Shown: positions 43,651-52,424, counted from the stretch's first letter. The stretch: DNA of 64,000 nt from Sediminibacillus dalangtanensis (GCF_017792025.1 NZ_CP046956.1:124001-188000); one strand, 5' to 3'. The notes: a model not told the origin generated them from the sequence alone. Numbers and translations: made by a program.

Positions 43651-44979
43651 ATGAAGAAGCAAGGGGAAAGCCAGAAAAAAATAAGATGGTGGCAGCTTTC
43701 CATGATTGGTATCGGGTGTATTATCGGTACCGGTTATTTTTTGGGATCAAGTATTGCCATCAGGCAAACCGGTCCTTCGGTATTGTTTGCCTTCATTTTA
43801 GCAGCGACAGGTACATATGTCGTATTTGATGCACTTGCTAGAATGACTGCGGAACATCCGGCAGAAGGTTCCTTTCGTTCCTATGCAAAAAAAGCCTATG
43901 GTCATTGGGCTGGATTCAGCAATGGCTGGGTATATTGGTCGTCGGAAATGCTGATCATGGGAAGTCAGCTGACAGCACTTGGTATTTTCTCGCAATTTTG
44001 GTTTCCAAAGGTGCCGTTGTGGATTCTTGCCTCGGTATTCGGTGTCCTGGGACTGATTGTCATCCTCACCGGAGTCAGTGGTTTTGAACGGTTTGAAAAT
44101 ATATTTGCTGTGGTAAAGATCGCAGCGATATTGATGTTTATCATCATAGCCATATTGGCGGTTTCTGGTGTTCTCAATGGCCAGAAAGAGTCTCCGTCTT
44201 TCGCATTTGGTTTTCAGGAATTATTCCCGAATGGCTTGGTCGGGTTTTGGACAGCTTTGATTTTTGCTTTTTATGCTTTTGGGGGAATCGAAGTAATGGG
44301 AATAATGGCTAACGAGCTGAAAGAACCGAAGGAGGCTCCTAAGTCGGGTAAGATCATGCTATTATCTTTGACGGTCATTTATTTAGCCTCCTTATGGCTG
44401 GCTCTGCATCTGGTGGCTTGGAATAAATTCTCTACGGATGAAAGTCCCTTTATTCTGGCGTTGGATAAGTACCATATTGCTTTTGTACCCCATGTGTTCA
44501 ATGGAGCGTTAATTATTGCCGGCTTTTCCACAATGGTTGCCTCTTTATATGCGATTACCACCATCATTGTCAGCCTGGCGAAAGACGGGGATGCCCCGAA
44601 ACTTTTCACCAAAAAAACCGGAAAAAGGGAGCTCCCCCTTCGGGCTTTATGTCTGACAACCAGCGGACTGATTTTGTCCATCATTGTTTCTTTACTATTG
44701 CCTGAAAAAATTTATGAGTATTTCACCACAGCGGCTGGCTTGATGCTGCTCTATACCTGGCTGTTTATTCTTTTTTCTTATAAAAAGGTTATGAAGCCTT
44801 CGGGGATGCAGCTGGCGAAAAGATATATTGGATTACTGCTGATTCTTCTGGCCGTATCGGGAACATTGTTTGATAAATCCAGTAGACCTGGCCTTTTTAT
44901 CAGTTTGGGATTTTTAATCCTTATCGGCTTGATCACCTTATCAATGAAAAAGAAATGGAAACGCGGGACAAAAGCATAG
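43651..44979 (+). CDS. Amino acid permease (APC family)
   Basis: A 442-residue transporter with about 12 helices. N-terminus IRWWQLSMIGIGCIIGTGYF with the substrate-binding GCIIGTG motif, then a long run of helices and FYAFGGIEVMGIMANELKEP. Amino acid/proton symporter of the AAT type; substrate unknown. ATG 43651 is preferred (GGAGGGATACAG upstream) to a far-upstream start that would span the leader region. Confidence 0.88.
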   Translation: MKKQGESQKKIRWWQLSMIGIGCIIGTGYFLGSSIAIRQTGPSVLFAFILAATGTYVVFDALARMTAEHPAEGSFRSYAKKAYGHWAGFSNGWVYWSSEMLIMGSQLTALGIFSQFWFPKVPLWILASVFGVLGLIVILTGVSGFERFENIFAVVKIAAILMFIIIAILAVSGVLNGQKESPSFAFGFQELFPNGLVGFWTALIFAFYAFGGIEVMGIMANELKEPKEAPKSGKIMLLSLTVIYLASLWLALHLVAWNKFSTDESPFILALDKYHIAFVPHVFNGALIIAGFSTMVASLYAITTIIVSLAKDGDAPKLFTKKTGKRELPLRALCLTTSGLILSIIVSLLLPEKIYEYFTTAAGLMLLYTWLFILFSYKKVMKPSGMQLAKRYIGLLLILLAVSGTLFDKSSRPGLFISLGFLILIGLITLSMKKKWKRGTKA

Positions 44980-45026
44980 TGACCAAAACAAACACCGAAC
45001 GATAGTTTGAATTCGTTCGGTGTTTT
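44962..45026 (+). terminator. Terminator unit with ACCGAACGA arms
   Basis: GGGACAAAAGCATAGTGACC (44965-44984) followed by AACACCGAACGA / TCGTTCGGTGTTTT hairpin (44990-45026). The left part overlaps the last codons of the permease gene. Confidence 0.75.
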
Positions 45027-45076
45027 ATACTTTCATAATCTGCGAATTAACTTAGCAAAATTTATGAATAGTGCAA

Positions 45077-45126
45077 ATCTCCACTCCGGCAAGTTCATTC
45101 GCTTTCCGCGGACACGGCTTCAGCTA
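45077..45126. repeat. Truncated MITE-like element (left end)
   Basis: ATCTCCACTCCGGCAAG... through CGGCTTCAGCT matches the left 50 bases of the full element at 15354; the rest is missing. Confidence 0.6.
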
Positions 45127-45287
45127 TTGTGCCCACGTTTTTCCCTAAGGATGTGTGGATTTTTTATTACAGAATGGTGGTTGTCCTTTACGTGATCCGA
45201 GTTTCCTTCATATAAAGTAGTATAGCGGTATCAAGGATATGGCTATGCCACTTATGGTGCTAACCAGGAAGGGGTTGAGTGACTGCT

Positions 45288-45443
45288 ATGTTTGAAAATC
45301 TGACATTTATCCAGTTGATTAGTAATCTGGGCTTCCCTATCGCAATCACTGTCTATCTGCTCCATCGGTTTGAAAAACGAATCAAAGCATTGGAAAAAGC
45401 AGTAAATGACCTGGCCAAGCTAATTGAATCCAGTAGGGACTAA
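45288..45443 (+). CDS. yvrJ: YvrJ-family small membrane protein, copy 2
   Basis: A 51-residue paralogue of the protein at 9263: SNLGFPIAITVYLLHRFEKR and a coiled tail (IKALEKAVNDLAKLIESSRD). It stands away from any sigma gene. Its stop codon overlaps the end of the convergent YqcI gene by four bases. The ribosome site is weak (GAAGGGG thirteen bases upstream). Possibly a member of the SigO regulon. Confidence 0.8.
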   Translation: MFENLTFIQLISNLGFPIAITVYLLHRFEKRIKALEKAVNDLAKLIESSRD

Positions 45444-46162
45444 CGTTGCTTCGGATGGAATGGACAGCTTTGACTGGAGGTTTGATCTTCCCTTAAAAAA
45501 TATTGCTTCGCTTCAAAGTTATCCCCCTGGCCATAAGTATTCAAATCTGGATGAGGAGGTACCTCATCATAGGCAGTTAATCGTTGCCTTATTTTTTCTT
45601 TTATGGACAAGGCATACGGCTGGCTTGTGAATCGCTCAAATGCCCATCTCGGTGTAAAGGCAAGAAGAAAACAAGGAAAACTGCGGCTTTTGCGCTTGTG
45701 ATGACTAGGAGTAGCCGTGTAAATGAAATACCGCTCTCCATGAAAGCAAAATTCCCATAGAGGTTCAGAGGGATGGACAGGAATTTCGGCTGGCCAATTA
45801 AAGGAATCGCTGTCATGGAGATCGGTCAACAGTTTCCAAAATAAATATTCATAGTCGGCAACTGAACGTTCCTTATCGTTTTCAAATAATAGAATGAGGG
45901 ACGTGTAACGGCCGAATCCTTTATAGGAATGACTGTATTGTCCAAGCAGGTCAGCCAACGTTTCCACGGCATGGACATTGCCGGGCCGAGGTAGGAAGCC
46001 AAACCGAAAATGCTTCAAAGAACTCCCCTGTACGGCAGGAATACAAGGGAAACGGTCCTGTTTGTCAGCTAATTTTTCAAGAAATGCTTGATAGTTGGAA
46101 AAGTGAGAATGGCTAATATCTTCTGGTTTCCTGATTAGGTCCTCACTTGTATAAAGCCTCAT
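45440..46162 (-). CDS. YqcI/YcgG-family protein
   Basis: A 240-residue soluble protein of PF08892: FPCIPAVQGSSLKHFRFGFL, YTSLILLFENDKERSVADYE, FWKLLTDLHDSDSFNWP, FCFHGERYFIYTATPSHHKR, SFPCFLLAFTPRWAFERF. Homologues in B. subtilis are YqcI and YcgG; function unknown though often stress-linked. ATG 46162 has AAGGAAAGG nine bases ahead; GTG 46171 is less likely. Confidence 0.85.
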   Translation of the reverse strand: MRLYTSEDLIRKPEDISHSHFSNYQAFLEKLADKQDRFPCIPAVQGSSLKHFRFGFLPRPGNVHAVETLADLLGQYSHSYKGFGRYTSLILLFENDKERSVADYEYLFWKLLTDLHDSDSFNWPAEIPVHPSEPLWEFCFHGERYFIYTATPSHHKRKSRSFPCFLLAFTPRWAFERFTSQPYALSIKEKIRQRLTAYDEVPPHPDLNTYGQGDNFEAKQYFLREDQTSSQSCPFHPKQR

Positions 46163-46223
46163 GTTTGTCACCCTTTCCTTGATAAGTTATTATCAAATGC
46201 GAAAATGGGTGACTGTCATTTGT

Positions 46224-46859
46224 TTATTGAAGAGGAAACAGCAATGCTGCCGCCTGCCAACCGAAATAAATTCCGAAACAAATCAGGGAAAGTCCGGATA
46301 GGACGGAGATGATAATTAACACCCGATCGGTCAGGAGGCGACGGAAACTGCTGGCTATGAGGGCCATCGTAATATCCCAGATAATCAAGCCAAGGATAAC
46401 GGCACAGCTGTATAGGACTAAATGGGAGGTGTCATATTGGGCGGCTGTTTTTGCCAATACGGACCCATAGATACCCAACCAGAACAAAATGGTCAAAGGA
46501 TTGGATAGTGCTAAGAAGAAACCAGTAAAAAAGGTCTTTGCTGCCGAACTTTCATTGTTTCGATCTTGTTCCCCAGAGAGTTTTTTGGCACTCAGGAGGC
46601 TTTCAAAGCCTGTATATAGCAAGACAAAACAGCCGAAAGACCAAAGGAACGTTTTCATGAACGGGGTTTCCAAAAAATGAACGATACCGAAATAAACAGT
46701 CAACATGTACAAAATGTCTGCTGCTAAAGAACCGAGTCCTATCAACCAGGCGTGGAAGAAACCGCTTTTGATCCCCTTGTCCAATTGTGCAGCGTTGATC
46801 GGTCCGATCGGAGCAGCTAGAGAAAGCCCCAAAAATACATAGCTAAAAAAAATCCCCAC
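46224..46859 (-). CDS. LysE-family amino acid exporter
   Basis: A 211-residue membrane protein with six helices: LSLAAPIGPINAAQLDKGIK (family signature near the N-terminus), GLGSLAADILYMLTVYFG, and TGFFLALSNPLTILFWLGIY. Exports amino acids or related metabolites. GTG 46859 is taken as start since AGGGAGAGA lies just upstream. Confidence 0.88.
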   Translation of the reverse strand: MGIFFSYVFLGLSLAAPIGPINAAQLDKGIKSGFFHAWLIGLGSLAADILYMLTVYFGIVHFLETPFMKTFLWSFGCFVLLYTGFESLLSAKKLSGEQDRNNESSAAKTFFTGFFLALSNPLTILFWLGIYGSVLAKTAAQYDTSHLVLYSCAVILGLIIWDITMALIASSFRRLLTDRVLIIISVLSGLSLICFGIYFGWQAAALLFPLQ

Positions 46860-47013
46860 TTTATCTCTCTCCCTTATGGATAGCTTGTACAGTTTATTCA
46901 TCTGAAAGAAGAGTTAGCACAGGAAAATTTCAAATAAGGCAGACGTGACTGGAAGTAGTGGACAAACTGTTGGTAAAATGAATGGATAAATGTAAAAAAA
47001 GCTGGTGAGATAC

Positions 47014-48102
47014 ATGATAAACGAACTGATCATTTACCTGGTGGCGGTGTTCTTTGTTTTGGGTGCTGTCGACAAATGTATTGGCAATAAGTTGGGACTC
47101 GGAGAACGATTCGGTGAGGGGTTTCAGGCTATGGGTACTATTGCCTTGGCCATGGTTGGTATCATTTCATTGGCACCCGTGCTTGCCAAGTTACTTACTC
47201 CTTTGGTGCTGCCGGTCTATAGTCTGATAGGTGCTGATCCGGCTTCCTTCGCCAATACGATTTTGGCTTTGGATATGGGAGGTTATTCTCTGGCTGAAGC
47301 CATGTCACAAACAGAACAGGCTGAACTATTCTCCTGGGTGTTCCTGGGAACCATGCTAGGACCGACTATTGCTTTTACGATTCCTGTTTCGTTAGGGATG
47401 CTTGAAAAGCAGGACTATCCTTATTTTGCGAAAGGGATTTTGCTCGGTGTGATTACCGTTCCTATAGGATGCCTCGCTGGCGGCATGATTGCTGGTCTTG
47501 ATTTCCTGATGATCATTCGTAACTTAATCATTCCTGTTCTACTGGCTATTTTCATTTCCATCGGATTGTGGAAACAGAAAGAGAGAATGCTGTTCATTTT
47601 TTCTCTATTTGGAAAAGCCGTACAGCTACTGGCTATTGTAGGCCTTGCCGCGATAGGGACGGAATCTCTTACAGGATTGGTGATCATTCCGGATATGACG
47701 CCGATCAATGAAGGGATACAGATTGTCGGAGCCGTTGCGTTATTTCTGGCAGGTGCTTTTCCGATGCTGGCTTTTATTCGGAAAGTATGTGGTAAACCGC
47801 TGCGGAGTATAGGAAATAAAGCTGGGATCGATGAGGCGTCAACAACAGGTATACTTGCCTCGCTTGCCCATATCATCCCCATGCTGGCAACGCTGAAATA
47901 TATGGAACCGAGAGGGAAGGTGCTCAATGTAGCTTTTGCTGTAAGTGGGGCATTTACGTTTGGCGGTCATCTTGGTTTTGTCGCTGGAATCAATCAGAAT
48001 GTTGTGTTTGCCGTTGTAGCTGGGAAACTGATCGGTGGCGGCAGCGCCATGATACTGGCTTTGCTTACGACCCCGAAGCATACTGGACGGAATGCTAAAT
48101 GA
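47014..48102 (+). CDS. eutH: Ethanolamine permease-like protein (EutH)
   Basis: A 362-residue membrane protein with about ten helices and EutH patterns: AVDKCIGNKLGLGERFGEGF, MGTIALAMVGIISLAPVLAK, LDMGGYSLAEAMSQTEQAEL, FGGHLGFVAGINQN. EutH facilitates ethanolamine uptake. No other eut gene lies near, so the substrate is used elsewhere or differs. GGTGAG precedes ATG 47014. Confidence 0.9.
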   Translation: MINELIIYLVAVFFVLGAVDKCIGNKLGLGERFGEGFQAMGTIALAMVGIISLAPVLAKLLTPLVLPVYSLIGADPASFANTILALDMGGYSLAEAMSQTEQAELFSWVFLGTMLGPTIAFTIPVSLGMLEKQDYPYFAKGILLGVITVPIGCLAGGMIAGLDFLMIIRNLIIPVLLAIFISIGLWKQKERMLFIFSLFGKAVQLLAIVGLAAIGTESLTGLVIIPDMTPINEGIQIVGAVALFLAGAFPMLAFIRKVCGKPLRSIGNKAGIDEASTTGILASLAHIIPMLATLKYMEPRGKVLNVAFAVSGAFTFGGHLGFVAGINQNVVFAVVAGKLIGGGSAMILALLTTPKHTGRNAK

Positions 48103-48198
48103 TGAAGTGGGTATGATGAACTGGTATTCGGCCAAGTTATTTAGCGGATTTTTATGTAAGACCTCTGGAGTAGGAAATAAAAAAACAATGGAAACATC

Positions 48199-48233
48199 AA
48201 AAAGTCCGGCCGGTATGTTGGCCGGACTTTTTT
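48199..48233 (+). terminator. eutH terminator
   Basis: AAAGTCCGGCC and GGCCGGACTTTTTT form a very strong stem. Confidence 0.92.
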
Positions 48234-48262
48234 AACAGATAAGAAGGTATAAATCTCAGAGA

Positions 48263-48446
48263 TGTCCAGCTCCAGCGCCTACCCGCTCGAGGTCTTAAGC
48301 AAATCCTCTGTGTGGCAAAAGCCCGCCACTTCGAGGCTTTGCTTAAGCTTGTCGGAGGCCCAAACGATGTGGGTCATGCAGGCGTTGTCACAGGACGTGG
48401 CAGCTTTAGCCTGTACTCCTTTAACAGGCGCATGCGCTTTTGTCCC
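48263..48446 (-). repeat. Long foldable repeat (family A), copy 4
   Basis: Core of the family A element from GTCCAGCTCCAGCGCC to GCGCTTTTGTCC; it lacks the conserved 50-base flank and outer arm of copies 1-3. Lies directly 3' of the minus-strand gene ending at 48448. Confidence 0.7.
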
Positions 48447-48447
48447 T

Positions 48448-48699
48448 TCAATGGATTATCGATTGCTGTGTCTGCTTGAGGAGTCGTAACAAATCATCTG
48501 CTCGTTGGAGCTGCTGTTTCTCTTCTTCGTTTAACGAGTTTAAACTTTGGTGGGCCAATGCCAGTTGTTCTTGTGCATAGGTAAGGTGGTTTTGCGACTC
48601 CGTAAACTTGCCAGGGTCAGTCTGGGCAAGCTCTGTCCATTGCTGTGCCCGGTTGATTGCTGTCGTTGCAGCCTCCAAGGGGTTATCTTCTTTCTTCAA
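48448..48699 (-). CDS. Small helical protein, DUF2524-like
   Basis: About 83 residues, entirely amphipathic helices (ATTAINRAQQWTELAQTDPG, ESQNHLTYAQEQLALAHQSL, ADDLLRLLKQTQQSI), resembling YtzC/DUF2524 proteins. TTG 48699 is six bases after GAGGTG; an upstream TTG at 48720 overlaps the previous stop codon. Follows the DUF1292 gene, probably co-transcribed. Confidence 0.6.
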   Translation of the reverse strand: MKKEDNPLEAATTAINRAQQWTELAQTDPGKFTESQNHLTYAQEQLALAHQSLNSLNEEEKQQLQRADDLLRLLKQTQQSIIH

Positions 48700-48716
48700 G
48701 CTCATCACCTCTGCTG

Positions 48717-48983
48717 TCAATGGACTTCTTTTGTTTCCTCAGCAATTGCTTCGTCATAAGCATCAATTAGTTTAGCCATTTCTTCTTCGGAGACGTCGAG
48801 CAAAAATTCATCATCGTCTTCATGTAGAATCCGTTTCATTTTAAGTTCTTCACCGGAAGAATACAGCACGTATTCTTTTTTATCCATTTCGATGACTGCA
48901 TCGACTTCGTAATCCTTCTGGTTACCCGCTTCATCTTCTATGGAGATAGTTTCTAAATTATCTTCTGGTTGTTTCACCTGCAT
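48717..48983 (-). CDS. DUF1292-family acidic protein (YrzB-like)
   Basis: An 88-residue acidic protein with the DUF1292 pattern: ISIEDEAGNQKDYEVDAVIE, KKEYVLYSSGEELKMKRILH, EEEMAKLIDAYDEA. Common in Firmicutes, function unknown. ATAGGAG is five bases before ATG 48983. Confidence 0.85.
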   Translation of the reverse strand: MQVKQPEDNLETISIEDEAGNQKDYEVDAVIEMDKKEYVLYSSGEELKMKRILHEDDDEFLLDVSEEEMAKLIDAYDEAIAEETKEVH

Positions 48984-49112
48984 CACCTCTCCTATAGTTT
49001 TTACTGCATCGATGAATTTATACGAAGGGGAAAAACGGACAGGTTGTTTAAAAGTATCGAAAAAAAGGAAAATTAAAAAGGAACATAAAAATGCGAGGAG
49101 GATGATTTACTA

Positions 49113-49532
49113 ATGAGTGATGTATTATTCACTTCCCATGCAACGGCAAAAGGCGGAAGAAACGGTCATGTAAAATCCGATGATGGAATCATCGATTTGG
49201 ATTTAGTCAATCCAGCCGACGATCCCAAATCAAAAGGATCAAATCCTGAGCAGTTATTTGCTGCCGGTTATGCTGCATGCTTCGATGGTGCGTTGAACTT
49301 AGTAGCCAGCAAGCAAAAGAAAGATATTGATTCCACCATTACTGCTGATGTTGATTTTCTAAAAGATTCAGAAGACAACGGCTTTAAAATCGGTGTTACC
49401 TTAAATGCTGAGATTAAAGGGGTATCTCAGGATGAAGCTGAAAAACTGGTTGAGCAAGCCCACGAAGTATGCCCGTACTCGAAGGCAACCCGGGGAAACA
49501 TTGAAGTAAAATTGAATGCAAAAGCTGTTTAA
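49113..49532 (+). CDS. ohr: Organic hydroperoxide resistance protein (Ohr)
   Basis: Thiol peroxidase of the OsmC/Ohr family, 139 residues, reducing organic hydroperoxides. Reactive Cys56 in AACFDGAL and resolving Cys120 in VCPYSKATRGN are present. Normal family length. GAGGAGGATG precedes ATG 49113. No ohrR regulator lies next to it. Confidence 0.95.
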   Translation: MSDVLFTSHATAKGGRNGHVKSDDGIIDLDLVNPADDPKSKGSNPEQLFAAGYAACFDGALNLVASKQKKDIDSTITADVDFLKDSEDNGFKIGVTLNAEIKGVSQDEAEKLVEQAHEVCPYSKATRGNIEVKLNAKAV

Positions 49533-49545
49533 AACCAATGAATAG

Positions 49546-49591
49546 AAAGAACAGGAAGTCCGAGCTATTGAGCATGGGCTTCCTGTTCTTT
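49546..49591. terminator. Bidirectional terminator
   Basis: AAAGAACAGGAAGTCC and GGGCTTCCTGTTCTTT form the stem between convergent ohr and coat-protein genes. Confidence 0.88.
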
Positions 49592-49603
49592 ATGTGGAAG
49601 ATG

Positions 49604-50077
49604 TTAGAGGCTTAATGCTTTTTTCGCTAGCTGCATGTCATGCTTAAACAATTTCTTTAAATCGTAAGCTGGATAATTTCCTTGTTTGTGCATGAATTGG
49701 AAAATATCATCATGCATCAGAATCATCTTATTCAGTTGATTGACCAGCACCTTTTTTAAAGCCGGTGTCGCCGTTTCGGTAATGGCGATACTATAGTTGC
49801 GGACAGCAGTTTTAGTCAAAACCAGTAAATCTCCCTGGAACAGCGTTTCGTCCACTTGTTTTCTTTCTTCGTCTTCCTCTCTTGGTGTATGAGGATAAAA
49901 TGCAAGCAGTTCCTTTATACTGGCTTCCATTAGTTTGATCGCTTGCTGATACAATCCTTTTAGTTCCGGATTTTTGATTTTTGGCAGTGTCGTCTTCAAC
50001 TTCATCAGTCCAATAGAATTAAAAGCAGTAATTTCGTGCAATTCAAGTGATTCATGCCAGGCTAACGTATTATCCAA
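49604..50077 (-). CDS. CotF-family spore coat-like protein (YusN type)
   Basis: A 157-residue helical, ferritin-like CotF-domain protein (LAWHESLELHEITAFNSIGL, YQQAIKLMEASIKELLAFYP, GDLLVLTKTAVRNYSIAITE, MHDDIFQFMHKQGNYPAYDL). B. subtilis YusN and YhcQ are similar; many are spore coat components. TTG 50077 follows AGGGGAG. Confidence 0.8.
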   Translation of the reverse strand: MDNTLAWHESLELHEITAFNSIGLMKLKTTLPKIKNPELKGLYQQAIKLMEASIKELLAFYPHTPREEDEERKQVDETLFQGDLLVLTKTAVRNYSIAITETATPALKKVLVNQLNKMILMHDDIFQFMHKQGNYPAYDLKKLFKHDMQLAKKALSL

Positions 50078-50501
50078 TGTTCACAACTCCCCTGTCTGTT
50101 TAAATATGTCTTTTTAGTGTATGCGAACACCCATATACTGGTTCGGTTTTTTAGCTATGGAGAAATGGAGGGAAAATGACCCTTAAACAGGAGGCGGTTA
50201 ATAGCGAAGTGTATCCCGCGGAATCGATTAGCTCGCTTCTCATTACGGATAGAGGAGCGTCATAAGCATTCATCTACAGTTTATATTTTTTGGTAAACTT
50301 TTTATTAAACTTTGTTTCACAATCTAAACCAAGCAGAAATCCGTGCGGCATGCTGGAATATTCAGGTCCGAGTAAAGGGATGCATGGCTCCAATCACCAG
50401 TAAATATAAAAAATACTTTCTCCTTGTTGGATGTTTGACTGTCACCTTAGGTATGTAGTTAACTTAATGACAGTACATCCTGTGGAAGGGAGCTAGTGCC
50501 A
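50078..50501. other. Intergenic region, no gene supported
   Basis: About 420 bases divergent between the coat gene and the SGNH operon. A 39-codon frame from ATG 50175 has a poorly spaced GGAGGG site and no recognisable product. No riboswitch or repeat seen. Confidence 0.35.
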
Positions 50502-51143
50502 TTGTTGGAGAAAAGCAAAATAGTATTTATTGGAGATAGTATCACAGACACCGGACGGAAAGAGGATAGGCAAGGAATAGGATATGGGTATGTAAGACTT
50601 CTTCATGATTATTTGATGACGGAGTTTCCCAATTCTTCTCCCGAAATTATTAATAGGGGAACGAACGGAAACCGGATCACTGATTTGGCTGCAAGGTGGA
50701 ATCCGGATGTCATCGACCTACATCCGGATTTTGTCTCCATTTCCATCGGGATAAACGATGTATGGCGGCAATTGGATCATCCGGAAATGAAACAGGTTTA
50801 CCCGGATATATTTCATGAAATCTATAGGCAACTGCTTGATTTGTTAAAGTCTTCTGGAGCTATTCCGATTTTAATGGAGCCTACCATCATAGAAGAGGAT
50901 CCTGGTTCTCCCGGTAACCAGAAGCTAAAGCCGTATGTGGACATTGTCCGCCAACTAGCGGTACAGTATGATGGGTTCCTTGTTCCAACCCATCAAAAGT
51001 TTATAGCCTTTTTAACCGGTAATCATAAAGAAAAGCTGACCACAGATGGGGTTCATATGACATCCCTGGGGAATATGCTGATGGCGAAAACATGGCTTCA
51101 ATCGGTTCTGGAGCAACAGGAGGAATGCAGATGTTCAAAATAA
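50502..51143 (+). CDS. SGNH/GDSL hydrolase
   Basis: A 213-residue esterase/lipase-fold protein with all blocks: GDSITDTG (catalytic Ser), NRGTNGNRITDL, SIGINDVWR and TTDGVHMTSLGNMLMA (Asp/His). Likely an acyl- or acetyl-esterase; substrate unknown. TTG 50502 is nine bases after GGAAGGGAG; GTG 50496 is three bases away. The gene overlaps the next by 13 bases. Confidence 0.88.
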   Translation: MLEKSKIVFIGDSITDTGRKEDRQGIGYGYVRLLHDYLMTEFPNSSPEIINRGTNGNRITDLAARWNPDVIDLHPDFVSISIGINDVWRQLDHPEMKQVYPDIFHEIYRQLLDLLKSSGAIPILMEPTIIEEDPGSPGNQKLKPYVDIVRQLAVQYDGFLVPTHQKFIAFLTGNHKEKLTTDGVHMTSLGNMLMAKTWLQSVLEQQEECRCSK

Positions 51144-51622
51144 GACAAGGCAGTGCGGAAGATTTTGAAGAGCTTCTGGAGATATACAAAGAACTACAAC
51201 AGCGAAGGGCTGCTGCGAAGCCGGAATACTTTAAACAAAACCAGGCACCAATTAACGAACAAGATTTTTTGAAAATCATAGCAGATGAACGGAAACGATT
51301 ATATGTTGTAGAAAGAGCCGGAGCCATACAGGCCTTTACTATTTTTAAGGGCGAAAAACATGAGGAAACAGCTTTATATAAGGAACGCCGGATTATTAAG
51401 ATTGAAGAGTTATACATTAAACAAGACCAGAAATACAAAGGGATCGATCAATATTTGTTTGAAAAAATCAAGAAGTTTGCTTCCAGTATCCAAGCTACGG
51501 AGATTGAATTGGAGCTTTGGGAAGATGATCTGGAAATGATCGATTATTACGAAGAAAGACTGGAACTGATTCCAAAAACAAGAACGATGGTTTTTCCGGT
51601 CAGCAGTCTGGAAGGAGAATGA
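51131..51622 (+). CDS. GNAT-like acetyltransferase
   Basis: A 163-residue protein with GNAT pattern: FKIRQGSAEDFEELLEIYKE, RLYVVERAGAIQAFTIFKGE, IKIEELYIKQDQKYKGIDQY (motif A, weak), and IELELWEDDLEMIDYYEERL. Substrate unknown. ATG 51131 follows CAGGAGG by seven bases. Middle gene of a compact operon. Confidence 0.75.
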   Translation: MFKIRQGSAEDFEELLEIYKELQQRRAAAKPEYFKQNQAPINEQDFLKIIADERKRLYVVERAGAIQAFTIFKGEKHEETALYKERRIIKIEELYIKQDQKYKGIDQYLFEKIKKFASSIQATEIELELWEDDLEMIDYYEERLELIPKTRTMVFPVSSLEGE

Positions 51623-51623
51623 A

Positions 51624-52424
51624 ATGATACAAGAGACAACCAGAATTTTATTCATTGGAGCCGGTAGAATGGCGCAGGCTATTATCGGCGGCTTAGCAGG
51701 GAATCAACGGTTTGTCATTACTGCTTCCAATAATGGCAATCAAGGACGGCTTGAATATGTGGAAGGGACCTATGGTGTTTTCGTATCAGACAATTGGCGG
51801 CAGGAAGTAAGTCATGCTGATATCATTCTGTTGGCCATGCCGCCGGAGACCCATCCCGGGCTGTTAGAAGATTTGGCTGGACTGATGGACAAGCAGCTGG
51901 TGATAACAGTAGCCGCGGGTATTTCTCCATCTTACTTGGAAGAGGTGCTTCCAGAGGGAACACCTGCTGCCTGGGTCATGCCGAATACAGCAGCAAAGCT
52001 GGGTGAATCAAGCACGCTTTATGCCATAGGGAAACATGTCGACCAGCATCATAAACAGCTTTTGGAAGAAATTTTGGAGGGTATCGGGGCATTCGAAAAG
52101 GTTACGGAGGAGCAGCTTTATGAATTGACTGCGATCACCGGAAGTGCACCTGCTTTCATTTACCGGATCGCCGAGTCCTTGAAAAACCAGGCCGCAGCTG
52201 TCGGTATTTCTGAACAGCAGGCACGTAAGCTGGTTGCCCAGATGATCGCAGGTTCTGCCGAAATGCTGAAGACTGGTGAAGATCCGGCTGAATTGGCAGA
52301 TCAGGTAGCAACTCCCGGAGGGTCGACTGCAGCAGGTTTACATCTATTGGACAATCATCATATCGACCAGCTCATGCAGCAAGCAATTATAGCCTGTCGG
52401 GAAAAAAGCAGGCAAGATCATTAA
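51624..52424 (+). CDS. Pyrroline-5-carboxylate reductase (ProC family)
   Basis: A 266-residue NAD(P)H enzyme that forms proline from P5C. Motifs: IGAGRMAQAIIGGL, LAMPPETHPGLLEDL, VAAGISPSYLEEVL, WVMPNTAAKLGESS, TAITGSAPAFIYRIAESLKN and the P5CR signature VATPGGSTAAGLHLL. ProI, ProG and ProH are B. subtilis paralogues; which one this equals is unclear. In a salt-tolerant host it may add proline as osmolyte. AAGGAG precedes ATG 51624. Confidence 0.92.
   Translation: MIQETTRILFIGAGRMAQAIIGGLAGNQRFVITASNNGNQGRLEYVEGTYGVFVSDNWRQEVSHADIILLAMPPETHPGLLEDLAGLMDKQLVITVAAGISPSYLEEVLPEGTPAAWVMPNTAAKLGESSTLYAIGKHVDQHHKQLLEEILEGIGAFEKVTEEQLYELTAITGSAPAFIYRIAESLKNQAAAVGISEQQARKLVAQMIAGSAEMLKTGEDPAELADQVATPGGSTAAGLHLLDNHHIDQLMQQAIIACREKSRQDH

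Noticed and set aside
43063..43662. A 199-codon minus-strand frame opposite the end of the DHA2 exporter and the leader region
   Set aside because: Antisense to a well-supported gene, with low-complexity Arg/Pro composition and no ribosome site.
40872..44979. Possible resistance island or prophage suggested by regulator-exporter genes
   Set aside because: No integrase, attachment repeats or composition shift; ordinary chromosomal genes on both sides.
15570..48446. Repeats considered as CRISPR arrays
   Set aside because: Copies are kilobases apart, about 240 bp long and internally palindromic; there are no regular spacers or cas genes.
50175..50294. 39-codon frame in the 50.1-50.5 kb gap
   Set aside because: GGAGGG is only three bases from the ATG, and the Arg-rich product matches nothing I know.
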